This document shows, in pieces, positions 9,670 through 19,157 of a stretch of DNA of 64,000 bases (positions within the stretch are counted from its first letter, which is position 1; the number at the start of each line of letters is the position of its first letter). The position numbers and the translations under genes were made by a program. The notes under the pieces are model-generated. The model was not told the origin of the DNA. It was given only the letters and a program-made list of their open reading frames with translations, and did not search any database. This DNA comes from Aquimarina sp. MAR_2010_214. GTDB taxonomy: Bacteria > Bacteroidota > Bacteroidia > Flavobacteriales > Flavobacteriaceae. The DNA lies in contig NZ_PJMS01000001.1 in assembly GCF_002846555.1 (NCBI RefSeq), forward strand, positions 1,488,001-1,552,000, read 5' to 3'.

Positions 9670-12600
9670 TTATGTTGTTGCAGCAACTACAGGAACTGCA
9701 GCAACTTTCTTTTTGCTAAATCTAACCTTTATCCGGTGCACAATAAAGAATAAGCAGGGCACAATAATTAAAGTTAAGAATGTAGCTATAATCAATCCAT
9801 ATATAACTGTCCAGGCTAATGGTCCCCAGAAAATTACATTATCACCACCTAGATATATTTTGGGATCTCCGGTACTAAATAAGGAGAAGAAATCTAAATT
9901 AAATCCGATAGCTAGCGGTATTAACCCTAATACAGTAGTAATTGCTGTTAATAGTACCGGTCGTAAACGAGCTTTACCACCTCTAATAATAATTTTCATT
10001 ACTTCATCATTAGGTAGAAGTTCTTTTTCTAGTACATTATGTTCTACTTTTTTACGATCGATCAGTAACTGTGTGTAATCGAGTAGAACTACTCCATTAT
10101 TTACAACAATCCCCGCCAATGAGATAATACCCATCATTGTCATCATAATTACAAAAGAAGCTCCGGTAACTAATATACCTCCAAACACTCCAATAAAACT
10201 CAAGAAAATAGCAATCATAATAATGGTAGGTTTAGAAATAGAACTAAATTGAAATATTAGAATCAACATAATAAGCCCTAATCCAGAGAAAAATGCTCCC
10301 ATTAAAAATGCCATCTGTTTACCTTGTTCTTCTATCTGACCTGTATAATCAATCTTTACTTCTCTGGGTAACGTTATAAAACTAGCCATCTCTGTTTGAA
10401 TCTGAGATACAATTGCTCCTGCATCTGTGAATCCTGGCTGTAAACCAGAATATACCGTTACTACTCTCTTGGTATCTTTATGTTTTACAGCACTAAATGA
10501 AGAAGTGTTTTTTTGTGAAGCTACGGTAGAAACAGGTATTTCTTTTAGTTTTCCTGAAGCCGGATCTCTAAAGGTGATATTTTGATTAAAGAGTGCGCTG
10601 GTATTATATCGATTATCTTCGTTAAATCGAACATAGATGTCATAATCTTCTCCTTCTTTTTTGTATATACCTGCTTTTTCTCCAAAAATCGATCGACGTA
10701 GTTGATTCCCTACCTGACCGGCAGAAACTCCTAATTCTCCTGCTTTTTCACGATCAACAACTACTTGCATAGCAGGCTTACCTTTATTAACATCAATTTT
10801 TAATTCCTCGATACCGGGGATGTTTTTTTCGTTAATAAAATTACGCATCTGTTCTGCAATAGTAATCAACTCATCATAATCAGGGCCTTCAATTTCAATA
10901 TTGATGGGGTACCCGGCAGGAGGACCTACAGGATCTTTCTCAACAGAGATAGCGACACCAGGATAAATTCCTTTTAAAGATTCTTGTACTTTTTGACGTA
11001 ATATTTCAGAATCTTTTCCTTTTCTATATTTAAACTCTCTCATTGTAGCCGTAATCTTTGCTTTATGAGGCATTTCGGCATTACTTCCTCCATCAGTCTG
11101 AGGATTTCCAGCTCCAGCTCCTACTTGCGATACTGCGGATTCTACAAGAAAATTATGGTCTTTTCCTTCTATATATTCTGACTCATTTACAACGGCATAA
11201 ACACGTTGCTCAATCTCTTTAGTAATGGCATTCGTTTTTTCTATATCCGTTCCTTGAGGATATTCTACATAAACCACAATTTGATTAGGCTTATTGTCAG
11301 GAAAGAACTCGACTTTGGTACGCTGACTACCAATAGATGCACCAAACATGGCAAAAACTACAAATAGTAAAACAAAAGTCCCTACGACAAACCCGTAAGC
11401 TCTCCATCCTTTTAGTGCATAGGTTAAAAAACGTTGGTATTGATTCTCTAACCATGCCAGAATCCTTTGTTGAAAAAAATTTGCCGCTCTTTTTAAAATA
11501 TATTTATAGACCCAAAACATAATAGCCGTAAAAATCATTACGCTACCAATTCCTCTAACAGGTCCACCAACTATTAATATAAAAACTCCAGTACCTCCTA
11601 GTATAGCGCTTAACTTAATTAATTGTTTTACAGTTAATGTCTTTTCGCCAACTTCCATAAATTGTGATACCAGCATGGAGTTGATGAATATAGCTACGAA
11701 TAATGATGACCCTAATACTACTGATAAAGTTTTAGGAAAATAAACCATGAATTGCCCCATCACCCCAGGCCACATTCCCAGAGGAATAAATGCTGCTACT
11801 GTAGTCAAAGTTGAAATGATTATCGGAAATGCAATCTCTCCGATACCTTTTTTTGCTGCTTCTGTTCGAGACATCCCTTCTTCTTCCATCAAACGATATA
11901 CGTTTTCTACTACTACGATACCATTATCTACAAGCATACCTAGCCCCATAATTAATGCAAAAAGAATCATAGTGTTCAAAGTATATCCAAGAAATGAAAG
12001 TATCATAAAAGACATAAACATAGTCAAAGGAATTGCAAATCCAACAAATAGGGCATTTCTAAAGCCTAAAAAGAACATCAAAACTCCAACGACCAAGATG
12101 ATACCAAAAATGATATTGTTAACCAGATCACTTACTTGATTTTCAGTTTTTTCAGATTGATCATTTGCTACTGTAATCTCCAAATCTTTTGGGAACACAT
12201 TTTCTTTAGCGTCGTCAAGAATTCCATTTATTTTCTCTACAGCTTCGATCATATTTTCCCCAGAACGTTTCTTTACATCTAGCATGACTACATTATGACC
12301 AAATTCTCTGGCATAAGTAGTTTTATCTTCTTCTTTGAAACTTACTTCGGCAATATCTCTTAGGTAAACAGCTCCGTCCTGAGATTTTACTACAAAGTCA
12401 TCTAATTGCGAAGGGCGATCAATTTCTCCCAGAATTCGTATTGTACGTCTTTGCCCGCTAGCAATCATGTTTCCTGCAGACATAGTCATATTCCCATTAC
12501 GGATGGTATTGATTACATCATCAAAACTCACTTTGGCAGCCATCATTTTGTAGATATCTACAGCAACTTCCACTTCTTTTTCCTGAGCACCACGAATATC

Positions 12601-13167
12601 TGCTTTTTTAATTTCTTTAAGATCTCCTATTTCGTCTTCAAGATATTCTGCAAATTCTTTTAGTTTACCAACCGTATAGTCTCCCGAAATATTAATGTTC
12701 ATTATTGGAGTTTCCTCAGAAATACTCAAATCAAAAACATTAGGATCTACTTTAGCGCCATTAAAAGTAGGCCAATCTTCATTTGCTGTCTCAGAATCTA
12801 CTTCGTCTTTTACTTTTTGCTTAGCTGCAGACACAGAGAGTTTTTCATCAAATTCTACAGTTATAATAGCGTAATCTTCTTGCGAAGTCGATAGAATCTC
12901 TATTACATTACTTACACTTTTTAACTTGTCCTCTAATGGATCTACAATTAAACGTTCAATATCTTCTGCCGTATTCCCTGGATAAGGAACACTAATGTAA
13001 ATTTTGGTTTCATTGATTTCAGGAAAATTTTCTCTAGGCATAGAGAAATATGCAGAAAGTCCTAAAACCAAGAATATGCCGATCATTACATAAATAGTAG
13101 TTGGATTATTTATCGCCCAGGACGATAACTTAAATTCCTTATCTACCTTTTTCTTGTTAACTTCCAT
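9670..13167 (-). CDS. RND efflux transporter permease (AcrB-like)
   Basis: A 1165-residue inner-membrane proton antiporter of the AcrB/MexB superfamily, the pump of a tripartite efflux system. The N-terminal helix (YVMIGIFLVLGLSAY) is followed by the first porter domain (MPRENFPEIN, VPYPGNTAEDIERL). The first membrane bundle is at about 350-560, the second porter domain at about 600-880 and the second bundle at about 940-1140. TM4 carries GLGMLVDNGIVVVEN: D414 matches AcrB D407, but the next residue is N415 where AcrB has a second Asp. TM10 has GIVVNNGVVLLDY rather than the AcrB lysine. About 120 residues are extra relative to AcrB, partly in the membrane loop near 505-560. It is the last gene of the operon and starts 6 bp after the adaptor gene. 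Substrate unknown. Confidence 0.93.
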   Translation of the reverse strand: MEVNKKKVDKEFKLSSWAINNPTTIYVMIGIFLVLGLSAYFSMPRENFPEINETKIYISVPYPGNTAEDIERLIVDPLEDKLKSVSNVIEILSTSQEDYAIITVEFDEKLSVSAAKQKVKDEVDSETANEDWPTFNGAKVDPNVFDLSISEETPIMNINISGDYTVGKLKEFAEYLEDEIGDLKEIKKADIRGAQEKEVEVAVDIYKMMAAKVSFDDVINTIRNGNMTMSAGNMIASGQRRTIRILGEIDRPSQLDDFVVKSQDGAVYLRDIAEVSFKEEDKTTYAREFGHNVVMLDVKKRSGENMIEAVEKINGILDDAKENVFPKDLEITVANDQSEKTENQVSDLVNNIIFGIILVVGVLMFFLGFRNALFVGFAIPLTMFMSFMILSFLGYTLNTMILFALIMGLGMLVDNGIVVVENVYRLMEEEGMSRTEAAKKGIGEIAFPIIISTLTTVAAFIPLGMWPGVMGQFMVYFPKTLSVVLGSSLFVAIFINSMLVSQFMEVGEKTLTVKQLIKLSAILGGTGVFILIVGGPVRGIGSVMIFTAIMFWVYKYILKRAANFFQQRILAWLENQYQRFLTYALKGWRAYGFVVGTFVLLFVVFAMFGASIGSQRTKVEFFPDNKPNQIVVYVEYPQGTDIEKTNAITKEIEQRVYAVVNESEYIEGKDHNFLVESAVSQVGAGAGNPQTDGGSNAEMPHKAKITATMREFKYRKGKDSEILRQKVQESLKGIYPGVAISVEKDPVGPPAGYPINIEIEGPDYDELITIAEQMRNFINEKNIPGIEELKIDVNKGKPAMQVVVDREKAGELGVSAGQVGNQLRRSIFGEKAGIYKKEGEDYDIYVRFNEDNRYNTSALFNQNITFRDPASGKLKEIPVSTVASQKNTSSFSAVKHKDTKRVVTVYSGLQPGFTDAGAIVSQIQTEMASFITLPREVKIDYTGQIEEQGKQMAFLMGAFFSGLGLIMLILIFQFSSISKPTIIMIAIFLSFIGVFGGILVTGASFVIMMTMMGIISLAGIVVNNGVVLLDYTQLLIDRKKVEHNVLEKELLPNDEVMKIIIRGGKARLRPVLLTAITTVLGLIPLAIGFNLDFFSLFSTGDPKIYLGGDNVIFWGPLAWTVIYGLIIATFLTLIIVPCLFFIVHRIKVRFSKKKVAAVPVVAATT

Positions 13168-13173
13168 AGATTG

Positions 13174-14340
13174 TTAGTTTAAAATTTTAACTTTCTGACC
13201 ATCTTTTACACTTCTAGCACCTTCACTAATAATGGCATCTCCATTAGTAATACCTTCTATAATCTCTATAAGATCTCCTTGTGTCTTCCCTGTTTTTACA
13301 ATTACTCTTCTAGCCTCAGCTATATTTTGAGCATCTTTACCAGAGGTAACATAAGTATATTGATCTCCTTCTGCATTTTCAGAAATAATACTTTGTGGTA
13401 TTAAGATTGCTTTTTCATTAGTATAATCATTGATTTTTACCTTGGCTGTAAGGTTAGGTTTTACAGTTCCTCCATTTGAAGGAATACCAACTTCTACCAT
13501 AAAAGAACGATTGTTTGGATTAATATAATTTCCTACTTGACGAATTTTTGTGCTAATTGTTTTTCCAAGAACCGGGAAATATACTTCTACATTCTTACCC
13601 ATAGTAACACTTGGGATATAACGTTCTGGCACTTCGGTTTCTATATACATGTCATCTAGGTTTACAATTCGAATCAATGCTGATTGTCCAGGAGATACTA
13701 CACTTCCTTGTTCCGTAATAACATCATCTATAACTCCAGAAAATGGAGCGGTTACTGTTGTTTTAGCCAATTGACGTTTGATCTGATTTACTACGTTTTG
13801 CTGTGCTTCAAAATTTGTTTTAGCTTCGAGATATTGAATTTCTGAACCTATTTTTTGTTCCCAAAGTCTTTTTTGACGATCAAAAGTTGTTTTAGCTAAT
13901 TGTGCCTGCACCTCTACTTGTGACAATTGCTGACCTAATCCACCATCATCAATTCTGGCTAACAATTGTCCTTTCGATACTTTTTGTCCTTCTTTAACAT
14001 AAACTCTGGTTAAAATACCACCCATCTCAGGATATAGAACTATGTTCTTTTTGGTTTCAACATTTCCTTGTAACTCCAGATAATGATTAAATAGCGTGTC
14101 TTTTGCCATGATCGTAGTCACCAAAGGAAGTCTTTTTACAGAATCCAAAGCTGCTATTGCTTCATCTAATTGTTTTAATTGATCAGCAATAGCTTGTTGT
14201 TCAGCGACTACCTCGGTCCTTTTGGTCCGTATTGCTTGTAGATTACCGTCTTCTATAATTTTATCAATAGACTTTGCATTATTTTGTCCACATGAAATGA
14301 TAAGAAGTGATATAGATAATATGGTAAGTATCTTTTTCAT
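13174..14340 (-). CDS. RND efflux periplasmic adaptor subunit (membrane fusion protein)
   Basis: A 388-residue lipoprotein (C17 in LLIISCGQ) of the AcrA/HlyD type. Residues 25-70 are a coiled coil. The split lipoyl domain is visible at about 95-125 (GGILTRVYVKEGQKVSKGQLLARID) with its partner at about 190-215 (TTVTAPFSGVIDDV), flanking the alpha-hairpin (QLSQVEVQAQLAKTTFDRQK). Beta-barrel and membrane-proximal domains follow. It links the pump to the TolC-like channel. Spacing to both neighbours is 6-7 bp, supporting co-transcription. Confidence 0.93.
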   Translation of the reverse strand: MKKILTILSISLLIISCGQNNAKSIDKIIEDGNLQAIRTKRTEVVAEQQAIADQLKQLDEAIAALDSVKRLPLVTTIMAKDTLFNHYLELQGNVETKKNIVLYPEMGGILTRVYVKEGQKVSKGQLLARIDDGGLGQQLSQVEVQAQLAKTTFDRQKRLWEQKIGSEIQYLEAKTNFEAQQNVVNQIKRQLAKTTVTAPFSGVIDDVITEQGSVVSPGQSALIRIVNLDDMYIETEVPERYIPSVTMGKNVEVYFPVLGKTISTKIRQVGNYINPNNRSFMVEVGIPSNGGTVKPNLTAKVKINDYTNEKAILIPQSIISENAEGDQYTYVTSGKDAQNIAEARRVIVKTGKTQGDLIEIIEGITNGDAIISEGARSVKDGQKVKILN

Positions 14341-14347
14341 AATATGG

Positions 14348-15709
14348 TTAATTATTGTTTGGTGTGTTTAAAATCGTTTCTAGTTCAGCTTTTTTGTTAA
14401 TGATATTAAGCATAGCATTTAATACTTCATTCTGAGAAGAATATAATTGTAATTGTGCTTGTCTTAATTCAAAACTGGAGGCAAGACCTTCTGTATATTT
14501 AATCTGATTTTTTTTCTCAATTCGTTCTGCGAGCGTAAGATTCTGTTTCGAAGTGTTATAACTTTCTATTGAAAATTTGTAATCACTTATGGCAGTATCA
14601 TACTTAAGTTGTATCTCTCTTTGGATTCTTAAAAAATCAGTTCTTGATTGTTCATCAGCTATTCTAGCTTGTTGTGTTCTGGCACTTCTTTTTAAAGAAC
14701 TAAAAATAGGGATCTTCAGACTAGCACCTAGAATAGAAGATTGAAACCAACGTTGATCACTATCTAAAAAGGTAAAAGAATTACTATTAGCTTGTGTACC
14801 ATAATTAACAAAAGCAGATAAAGAGGGGAGTGCTTTACTTTTTTCTAGTTTTAACTCTAGACGTGTTTGTTCAGTAAAAAGATACGCTAGTCTGTAATCT
14901 ATATTATTCTCTATATTAAATGGTTTGGTGATAACAGACTCATCCATATTTTTTAAGGCAAGACCATCCAAATTATCAGAAAGCACAATATTCGAGTCAA
15001 CAGGTACTCCTAGAGATAAGTTAAACATCTGTAAGGCAATTTTTTCTAACCGCTCTGCATTACTAAACTGATTCGTAATCTGTAATAAAGTGATTTGTAG
15101 TTGTTCTACATCTTCTTCTTCTGCCAGACCGTTTTCAAAAATCTTTTTTGTCTCTAAATAGTTTTTCTCTAGAGTAGAGGCATTATTTTTAAGAATTTTT
15201 ACGTTTTCCTGAGCAATAAGCACACTACCATACGCATTAATAACACCTTTACGGACTTCGAGTTGAGTTTTTTCTTCAATATCATTACTGTATTGCAAGA
15301 AACTCTTTGCCGCCTCTAAGCCTACCAGATATGATCCATTAAAAATAAGTTGACTTAGGGTTGCCGTTGCAGATGCTTGTTGTTTTGTACCAAAAACCAC
15401 AGGAACAAAAGTTCCAGGGTCTCCACCAGTAACTTCACCTGGTAATAGTGAAACAGGTTGTTTCAGTTGATTTTGATAATCAACTGATGCATCAATTTGT
15501 GGAAGACCATCTGCAGTGGTTTCCCATTTTCTTTTAAGTGCTTTTGCTACATCGCGTCTTGCGTTAATAGATTGATAACTGTTTTCTAATGCGAACTCTA
15601 TCGCTTCATCCAGTGTAAAAGTGTATGAAGAATTTGCTGGTGGTTGTTGAGCTATTAATGTGGTTGTAAATAGCCAACCCAGACAGATTAACCAAAGGTC
15701 GTTTCTCAT
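14348..15709 (-). CDS. TolC-family outer-membrane efflux channel
   Basis: A 453-residue protein with a signal peptide (MRNDLWLICLGWLFTTTLIAQQ) and the two-fold repeat of outer-membrane efflux proteins. Each half has a long helix beginning like LDEAIEFALENSYQSINARRD and later KYTEGLASSFELRQAQLQL. It forms the trimeric exit duct of the pump. It starts 5 bp after the TetR stop and precedes the adaptor gene, so the operon order is tetR-tolC-adaptor-pump. Confidence 0.92.
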   Translation of the reverse strand: MRNDLWLICLGWLFTTTLIAQQPPANSSYTFTLDEAIEFALENSYQSINARRDVAKALKRKWETTADGLPQIDASVDYQNQLKQPVSLLPGEVTGGDPGTFVPVVFGTKQQASATATLSQLIFNGSYLVGLEAAKSFLQYSNDIEEKTQLEVRKGVINAYGSVLIAQENVKILKNNASTLEKNYLETKKIFENGLAEEEDVEQLQITLLQITNQFSNAERLEKIALQMFNLSLGVPVDSNIVLSDNLDGLALKNMDESVITKPFNIENNIDYRLAYLFTEQTRLELKLEKSKALPSLSAFVNYGTQANSNSFTFLDSDQRWFQSSILGASLKIPIFSSLKRSARTQQARIADEQSRTDFLRIQREIQLKYDTAISDYKFSIESYNTSKQNLTLAERIEKKNQIKYTEGLASSFELRQAQLQLYSSQNEVLNAMLNIINKKAELETILNTPNNN

Positions 15710-15714
15710 AAATA

Positions 15715-16314
15715 TTACTCTTTTATTAGTAGATTGTTTAAAATTTTTAATCCTTTTTCTGTGGCAATGCCTCTAATATGATATTCCAGATAATCTGCCA
15801 TAAGTTGGGTTATAGGAAATTTTTGCATTGGAAACATTTCTTGATCTTTAATTCCAATCATTCCATTGAAATATATCCTTGAAATAAATTGAATGTCTAT
15901 ATTTTTTCTAAAAACACCTTTTTTAATTCCTCCATCTAGGTTTTCAATAACACATTCTTGCATTATTTCAAATTGTTTAGCTTTAAGAGCTTTATAGATT
16001 TTCGGATAGTATTTCTGAAGTTGATATTGTGGAGCGGTTTTTTCATTTTTAAGATGATGCATCACAAAAGCTTTTATTGCATATAATTCTTCAATTGGCC
16101 CATTTTTTTTATCTACAATAGCATCTATTCCATCAGATATAATACAAAATAAATGATCTGTAGTAGCTTTTACCAATTCAGTTTTGTTTTGAAAATGAGT
16201 GTAAATCGTCTTTTTCGAAATTCCCATCTCGGTAGCAAGATCATCCATTGTGACACTCTTAAAACCCAGATTCAAAAACATATCATTAGCTTTCTCTATT
16301 ATTTTGTCTTTCAT
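15715..16314 (-). CDS. TetR/AcrR-family repressor of the efflux operon
   Basis: The frame is open from 16386, but I take the ATG at 16314 as the start (199 residues, MKDKIIEKANDMF...). The protein then begins exactly like other TetR proteins, and the promoter and operator at 16336-16376 would otherwise lie inside the gene. The helix-turn-helix is at about 20-50 (GFKSVTMDDLATEMGISKKTIYTHF, in part), and the rest is an all-helical ligand-binding domain. As the first gene of the efflux operon it probably represses its own transcript and releases DNA on binding a pump substrate. Confidence 0.9.
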   Translation of the reverse strand: MKDKIIEKANDMFLNLGFKSVTMDDLATEMGISKKTIYTHFQNKTELVKATTDHLFCIISDGIDAIVDKKNGPIEELYAIKAFVMHHLKNEKTAPQYQLQKYYPKIYKALKAKQFEIMQECVIENLDGGIKKGVFRKNIDIQFISRIYFNGMIGIKDQEMFPMQKFPITQLMADYLEYHIRGIATEKGLKILNNLLIKE

Positions 16315-16335
16315 TAAGGGGTACTTATTTTTAGC

Positions 16336-16376
16336 CAAATGTACACATGGAAACTTTAAAAACAATAAAAGTTTCC
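16336..16376 (-). promoter_or_regulatory. Promoter with overlapping TetR operator of the efflux operon
   Basis: On the minus strand a TTG (16363-16365), a 19-bp spacer and TACATTTG (16336-16343) match the Bacteroidota promoter pattern. A 9-bp perfect inverted repeat, GGAAACTTT at 16349-16357 and AAAGTTTCC at 16368-16376 with a 10-bp gap, covers the -33 box and spacer. This is the expected placement for a repressor site. The start site would fall about 15 nt before the ATG at 16314. Confidence 0.7.
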
Positions 16377-16497
16377 TGAGTTTCACATTTTTTTAACATT
16401 ACGTTCAAATTTCGATTGATAAAATGTTTTTGGATACGAGATTATAATTAACATTAGTTTTTAAAAAGTTTCAATTACTTTAGCATAAAAAAGTACT

Positions 16498-17472
16498 GTG
16501 CACACGATTTCTGATTATCAGAGGTATTTTTTAGAATATCTATCTAAAAAAACGATAACTAAAGAGCCTAAGAACCTCTATGAACCGATATCTTATATCC
16601 TTAATCTTGGTGGTAAACGATTGCGACCGATTTTAGTATTAATGACTTCAGAGATTTTTGGAGAATCATATAAAAAGGCTTTAGATGCGGCACTAGCAAT
16701 AGAGGTTTTTCATAACTTTTCATTAATACATGATGATATCATGGATGATGCTCCCCTTAGACGAGGAGAAGAAACCGTTCATGAGAAATGGGATGTAAAT
16801 ACAGGAATTCTTTCTGGAGATGCTATGTTGATTAATGCCTATCAATTATTTGAAAGTTATGAAGGGGATACTTTTCGAGAGTTAGCTAAACTATTTACAA
16901 AGACGGCAATAGAAGTGTGTGAAGGGCAACAATATGATATTGATTTTGAAACCAGAGATGATGTAACTATTCCCGAATATATCAGAATGATCGAATATAA
17001 GACGGCGGTTTTAGTTGGTGCAGCAATGAGAATGGGAGCTGTCGTAGCGAATGCTCCAGAAGATTGTAGGTCTTCGATTTATGATTTTGGAAGATTATTG
17101 GGGTTAGCATTTCAACTTCAGGATGATTATTTAGACGCTTTTGGTGACCCAAAGACTTTTGGTAAACAAGTAGGAGGAGATATAATCGAAAATAAGAAAA
17201 CTATTTTGTATCTAAAAGCTGTAGAGTTTGCAAGTGAAGATGAGCAAAAACAATTAAGAGAATTATTTTCTTTTAGCCCTGATGATCCATCTCAAAAAGT
17301 AGATGCTGTAAAACACCTTTTTGAGACTACAGGAGCAAAAGATAAAACACGATTAGAGATTGAGAAATATACTAATCAAGCATTTTTGGTTTTAGAAAAT
17401 CTTTCTATTGAAGAGGATAAAAAAGTAATATTGAAATCGTTTGGAGAACAATTAATGAATCGAAGTGTCTAA
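16498..17472 (+). CDS. Polyprenyl (all-trans) diphosphate synthase
   Basis: A 324-residue isoprenyl diphosphate synthase that condenses IPP onto an allylic diphosphate to make quinone side chains or related prenyl chains. The first aspartate-rich motif is D79-D83 (HDDIMDDAPLRRG) and the second is at D209-D213 (LQDDYLDAFGD). The substrate-binding GGKRLRP is at 38-44. The start is a GTG at 16498 with no in-frame ATG upstream, and the N-terminus HTISDYQRYFLEYL fits the family. It is divergent from the efflux operon with 183 bp between. Chain length (C30-C40, or C20) cannot be fixed by eye. The mevalonate genes at 23.9-26.2 kb would supply its precursors. Confidence 0.9.
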   Translation: MHTISDYQRYFLEYLSKKTITKEPKNLYEPISYILNLGGKRLRPILVLMTSEIFGESYKKALDAALAIEVFHNFSLIHDDIMDDAPLRRGEETVHEKWDVNTGILSGDAMLINAYQLFESYEGDTFRELAKLFTKTAIEVCEGQQYDIDFETRDDVTIPEYIRMIEYKTAVLVGAAMRMGAVVANAPEDCRSSIYDFGRLLGLAFQLQDDYLDAFGDPKTFGKQVGGDIIENKKTILYLKAVEFASEDEQKQLRELFSFSPDDPSQKVDAVKHLFETTGAKDKTRLEIEKYTNQAFLVLENLSIEEDKKVILKSFGEQLMNRSV

Positions 17473-17818
17473 TAAATATAATCTTATTACAGCGAAACAA
17501 TTAATGGAGGAGGTCTCTAATTCTGATCTGTACCCTCAGTTTCTGATTCAGCTACAAAAAGATCTAAACCGTGCAGGAATTGATTATGATATCAAAAGTA
17601 AGACTCCTCAAGATCTGTTTTCTGAAATAGTGTATTTACTTATTGAGAAATTGCAAAATACATTTAATGAGTATCTTAATTTATTATATGCTGTAGATGT
17701 CTCTGAAGCTAAGATAAGAAGTCTGGATTCTGAAGATAGTGTTGATATAGCAGAATATGCTGCATATTTGATATTAAAGCGAGAGTGGCAAAAAGTTTGG
17801 TACAGAAATAAAGGATGA
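17465..17818 (+). CDS. Small conserved-looking protein overlapping the prenyl synthase gene
   Basis: 117 residues, GTG start, overlapping the 3' end of the polyprenyl synthase gene by 8 bp, so probably translationally coupled. It is soluble and helical, with no signal peptide or cysteine cluster. Its features are LMEEVSNSDLYPQF near the start, VYLLIEKLQNTFNEYLNLLYAVDVSE in the middle and a basic end (LKREWQKVWYRNK). I do not recognise a family. Confidence 0.65.
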   Translation: MSNKYNLITAKQLMEEVSNSDLYPQFLIQLQKDLNRAGIDYDIKSKTPQDLFSEIVYLLIEKLQNTFNEYLNLLYAVDVSEAKIRSLDSEDSVDIAEYAAYLILKREWQKVWYRNKG

Positions 17819-17885
17819 GGTTGTATTTGCCAAAAAATATCTGGATATGGTATAGAATATTAGGATAACAGAAAATTTTAAACGT

Positions 17886-18512
17886 ATGAAATTATATAGT
17901 AGCATTTTTTTATTTTTCGTTTTAACCTTTACTTTTAGTCAAGAGATTTCTCAAGATAAAATAAGCGCTTCTTATGAAGAGTTTTTGAAAGAAGTTGGTA
18001 AAAAAGAAAGGGATACTTTGATTAAACAATCAACTAAAAGATATATTTGTTCAGAGTATTTCTCCGGGTATATTCATTATTATTATAAAAATGATCAATT
18101 AAAATTGATAAAACATATCTATAAACAAAATTTTGATAATAGTTTAGAGTATTACTATGTAGAAAATGATACGTTACGATTATTTACAACATTTACTGAA
18201 ATTATTCGTGCTAATACTCGTTATACTGAGAGCGAAAGAGAAACCTCCTTTTCTATGGAAAAAGTGTTAGATGTTACCGAGAATCGAACATTTTTAAGCC
18301 AAAATCGCATTGTAATGTGTCATGAAAGACAGGATATGAAAAAACAATCAGAGTGGGATCGAGATTTTTTTAATACGCTAAACTTTAAAAAAGTAAATTG
18401 TACTACAGATATTGAAGATTTACGGTATAAATATAGGATACTTCGCAAAGCAGAAAAAAAACTCGTAAAATATGGAGGAAAACCTCACGGTTGTATCTTT
18501 TATTTGTGGTAA
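17886..18512 (+). CDS. Secreted hypothetical protein
   Basis: 208 residues with a clear signal peptide (MKLYSSIFLFFVLTFTFSQ). The mature part is charged and rich in Tyr and Lys. It contains four cysteines (ICSEYF, VMCHER, VNCTTD, HGCIFYLW) that could form disulfides in the periplasm. No family recognised. It lies 67 bp after the small gene at 17465 and converges on the barrel gene at 18519. Confidence 0.6.
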   Translation: MKLYSSIFLFFVLTFTFSQEISQDKISASYEEFLKEVGKKERDTLIKQSTKRYICSEYFSGYIHYYYKNDQLKLIKHIYKQNFDNSLEYYYVENDTLRLFTTFTEIIRANTRYTESERETSFSMEKVLDVTENRTFLSQNRIVMCHERQDMKKQSEWDRDFFNTLNFKKVNCTTDIEDLRYKYRILRKAEKKLVKYGGKPHGCIFYLW

Positions 18513-18518
18513 GACCAC

Positions 18519-19043
18519 TTAGAAAAACACGCTTACAAAAGGGACATAGGCATTTCCGTAGATACTTTTATTGTTATCATAAAGGAGATCGTAACGAATC
18601 CCAATACTTACATTACCTATACGATAACCACCACCAACAAATAGGGACGGATACCAATAATTCTCTTTGAAATCTGCTGTATTTTCAATTTCAAGAGTTC
18701 TCGAAACTCCCATTTCCTGAAATTCAAGAGAGAGTTGAATTTCTCGTATTGGACTATAAAAAGCGAGTACGCTCCCTCCATAATTGGTTGCTGTAAAATT
18801 ATTGGATTCAATATATCCAAAACTAACTCCTAATCCAGCAGCAAATTGTTCGTTAAAATTGTACACTGCCAGCGGCTCGATGACTCCACTAAAAGTATCA
18901 TTCCCAAATCCAATTCCCAAATTACCTCCAAAACTAATGTTAGACCAAAAATCATCATTTTGAGAATAACTTTTTTGTAAGGAAAATAGAATTAAAATAA
19001 CTAAGACAAGGATTTTGATATTTTGGCGAACATTAACTTTCAT
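18519..19043 (-). CDS. Small outer-membrane beta-barrel protein
   Basis: 174 residues: an N-terminal membrane or signal segment (ILVLVILILFSLQKSYSQ), then about eight amphipathic beta strands (ISFGGNLGIGFG, AAGLGVSFGYIES, LFVGGGYRIG, VSIGIRYDLLY) ending in Phe-Phe, typical of an outer-membrane barrel. It is divergent from sucA. Homologues are sometimes labelled alpha-ketoglutarate decarboxylase because of that neighbour, but nothing in the sequence supports an enzyme. Confidence 0.75.
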   Translation of the reverse strand: MKVNVRQNIKILVLVILILFSLQKSYSQNDDFWSNISFGGNLGIGFGNDTFSGVIEPLAVYNFNEQFAAGLGVSFGYIESNNFTATNYGGSVLAFYSPIREIQLSLEFQEMGVSRTLEIENTADFKENYWYPSLFVGGGYRIGNVSIGIRYDLLYDNNKSIYGNAYVPFVSVFF

Positions 19044-19110
19044 TGTTAATTTTATGAAAAATTATACTATAAATATAAATAATTCGATACCTATTATAGC
19101 GTAATTATTG

Positions 19111-19118
19111 TATTTTTG
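19111..19118 (+). promoter_or_regulatory. Candidate -7 box of the sucAB operon
   Basis: TATTTTTG is a perfect TAnnTTTG match 39 bp before the sucA ATG. No TTG is found at the usual distance upstream. Confidence 0.4.
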
Positions 19119-19157
19119 TTGCGTTTTATTATTTAAAAGACAGTTGAATACTTACAT

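Noticed and set aside
16315..16386. 24-residue N-terminal extension of the TetR gene
   Set aside because: It would cover the promoter box and inverted repeat, and TetR proteins normally begin a few residues before the DNA-binding helices.
18519..19043. Alpha-ketoglutarate decarboxylase as product name
   Set aside because: The sequence is a small beta-barrel with a signal segment. The name likely spread from the neighbouring sucA.
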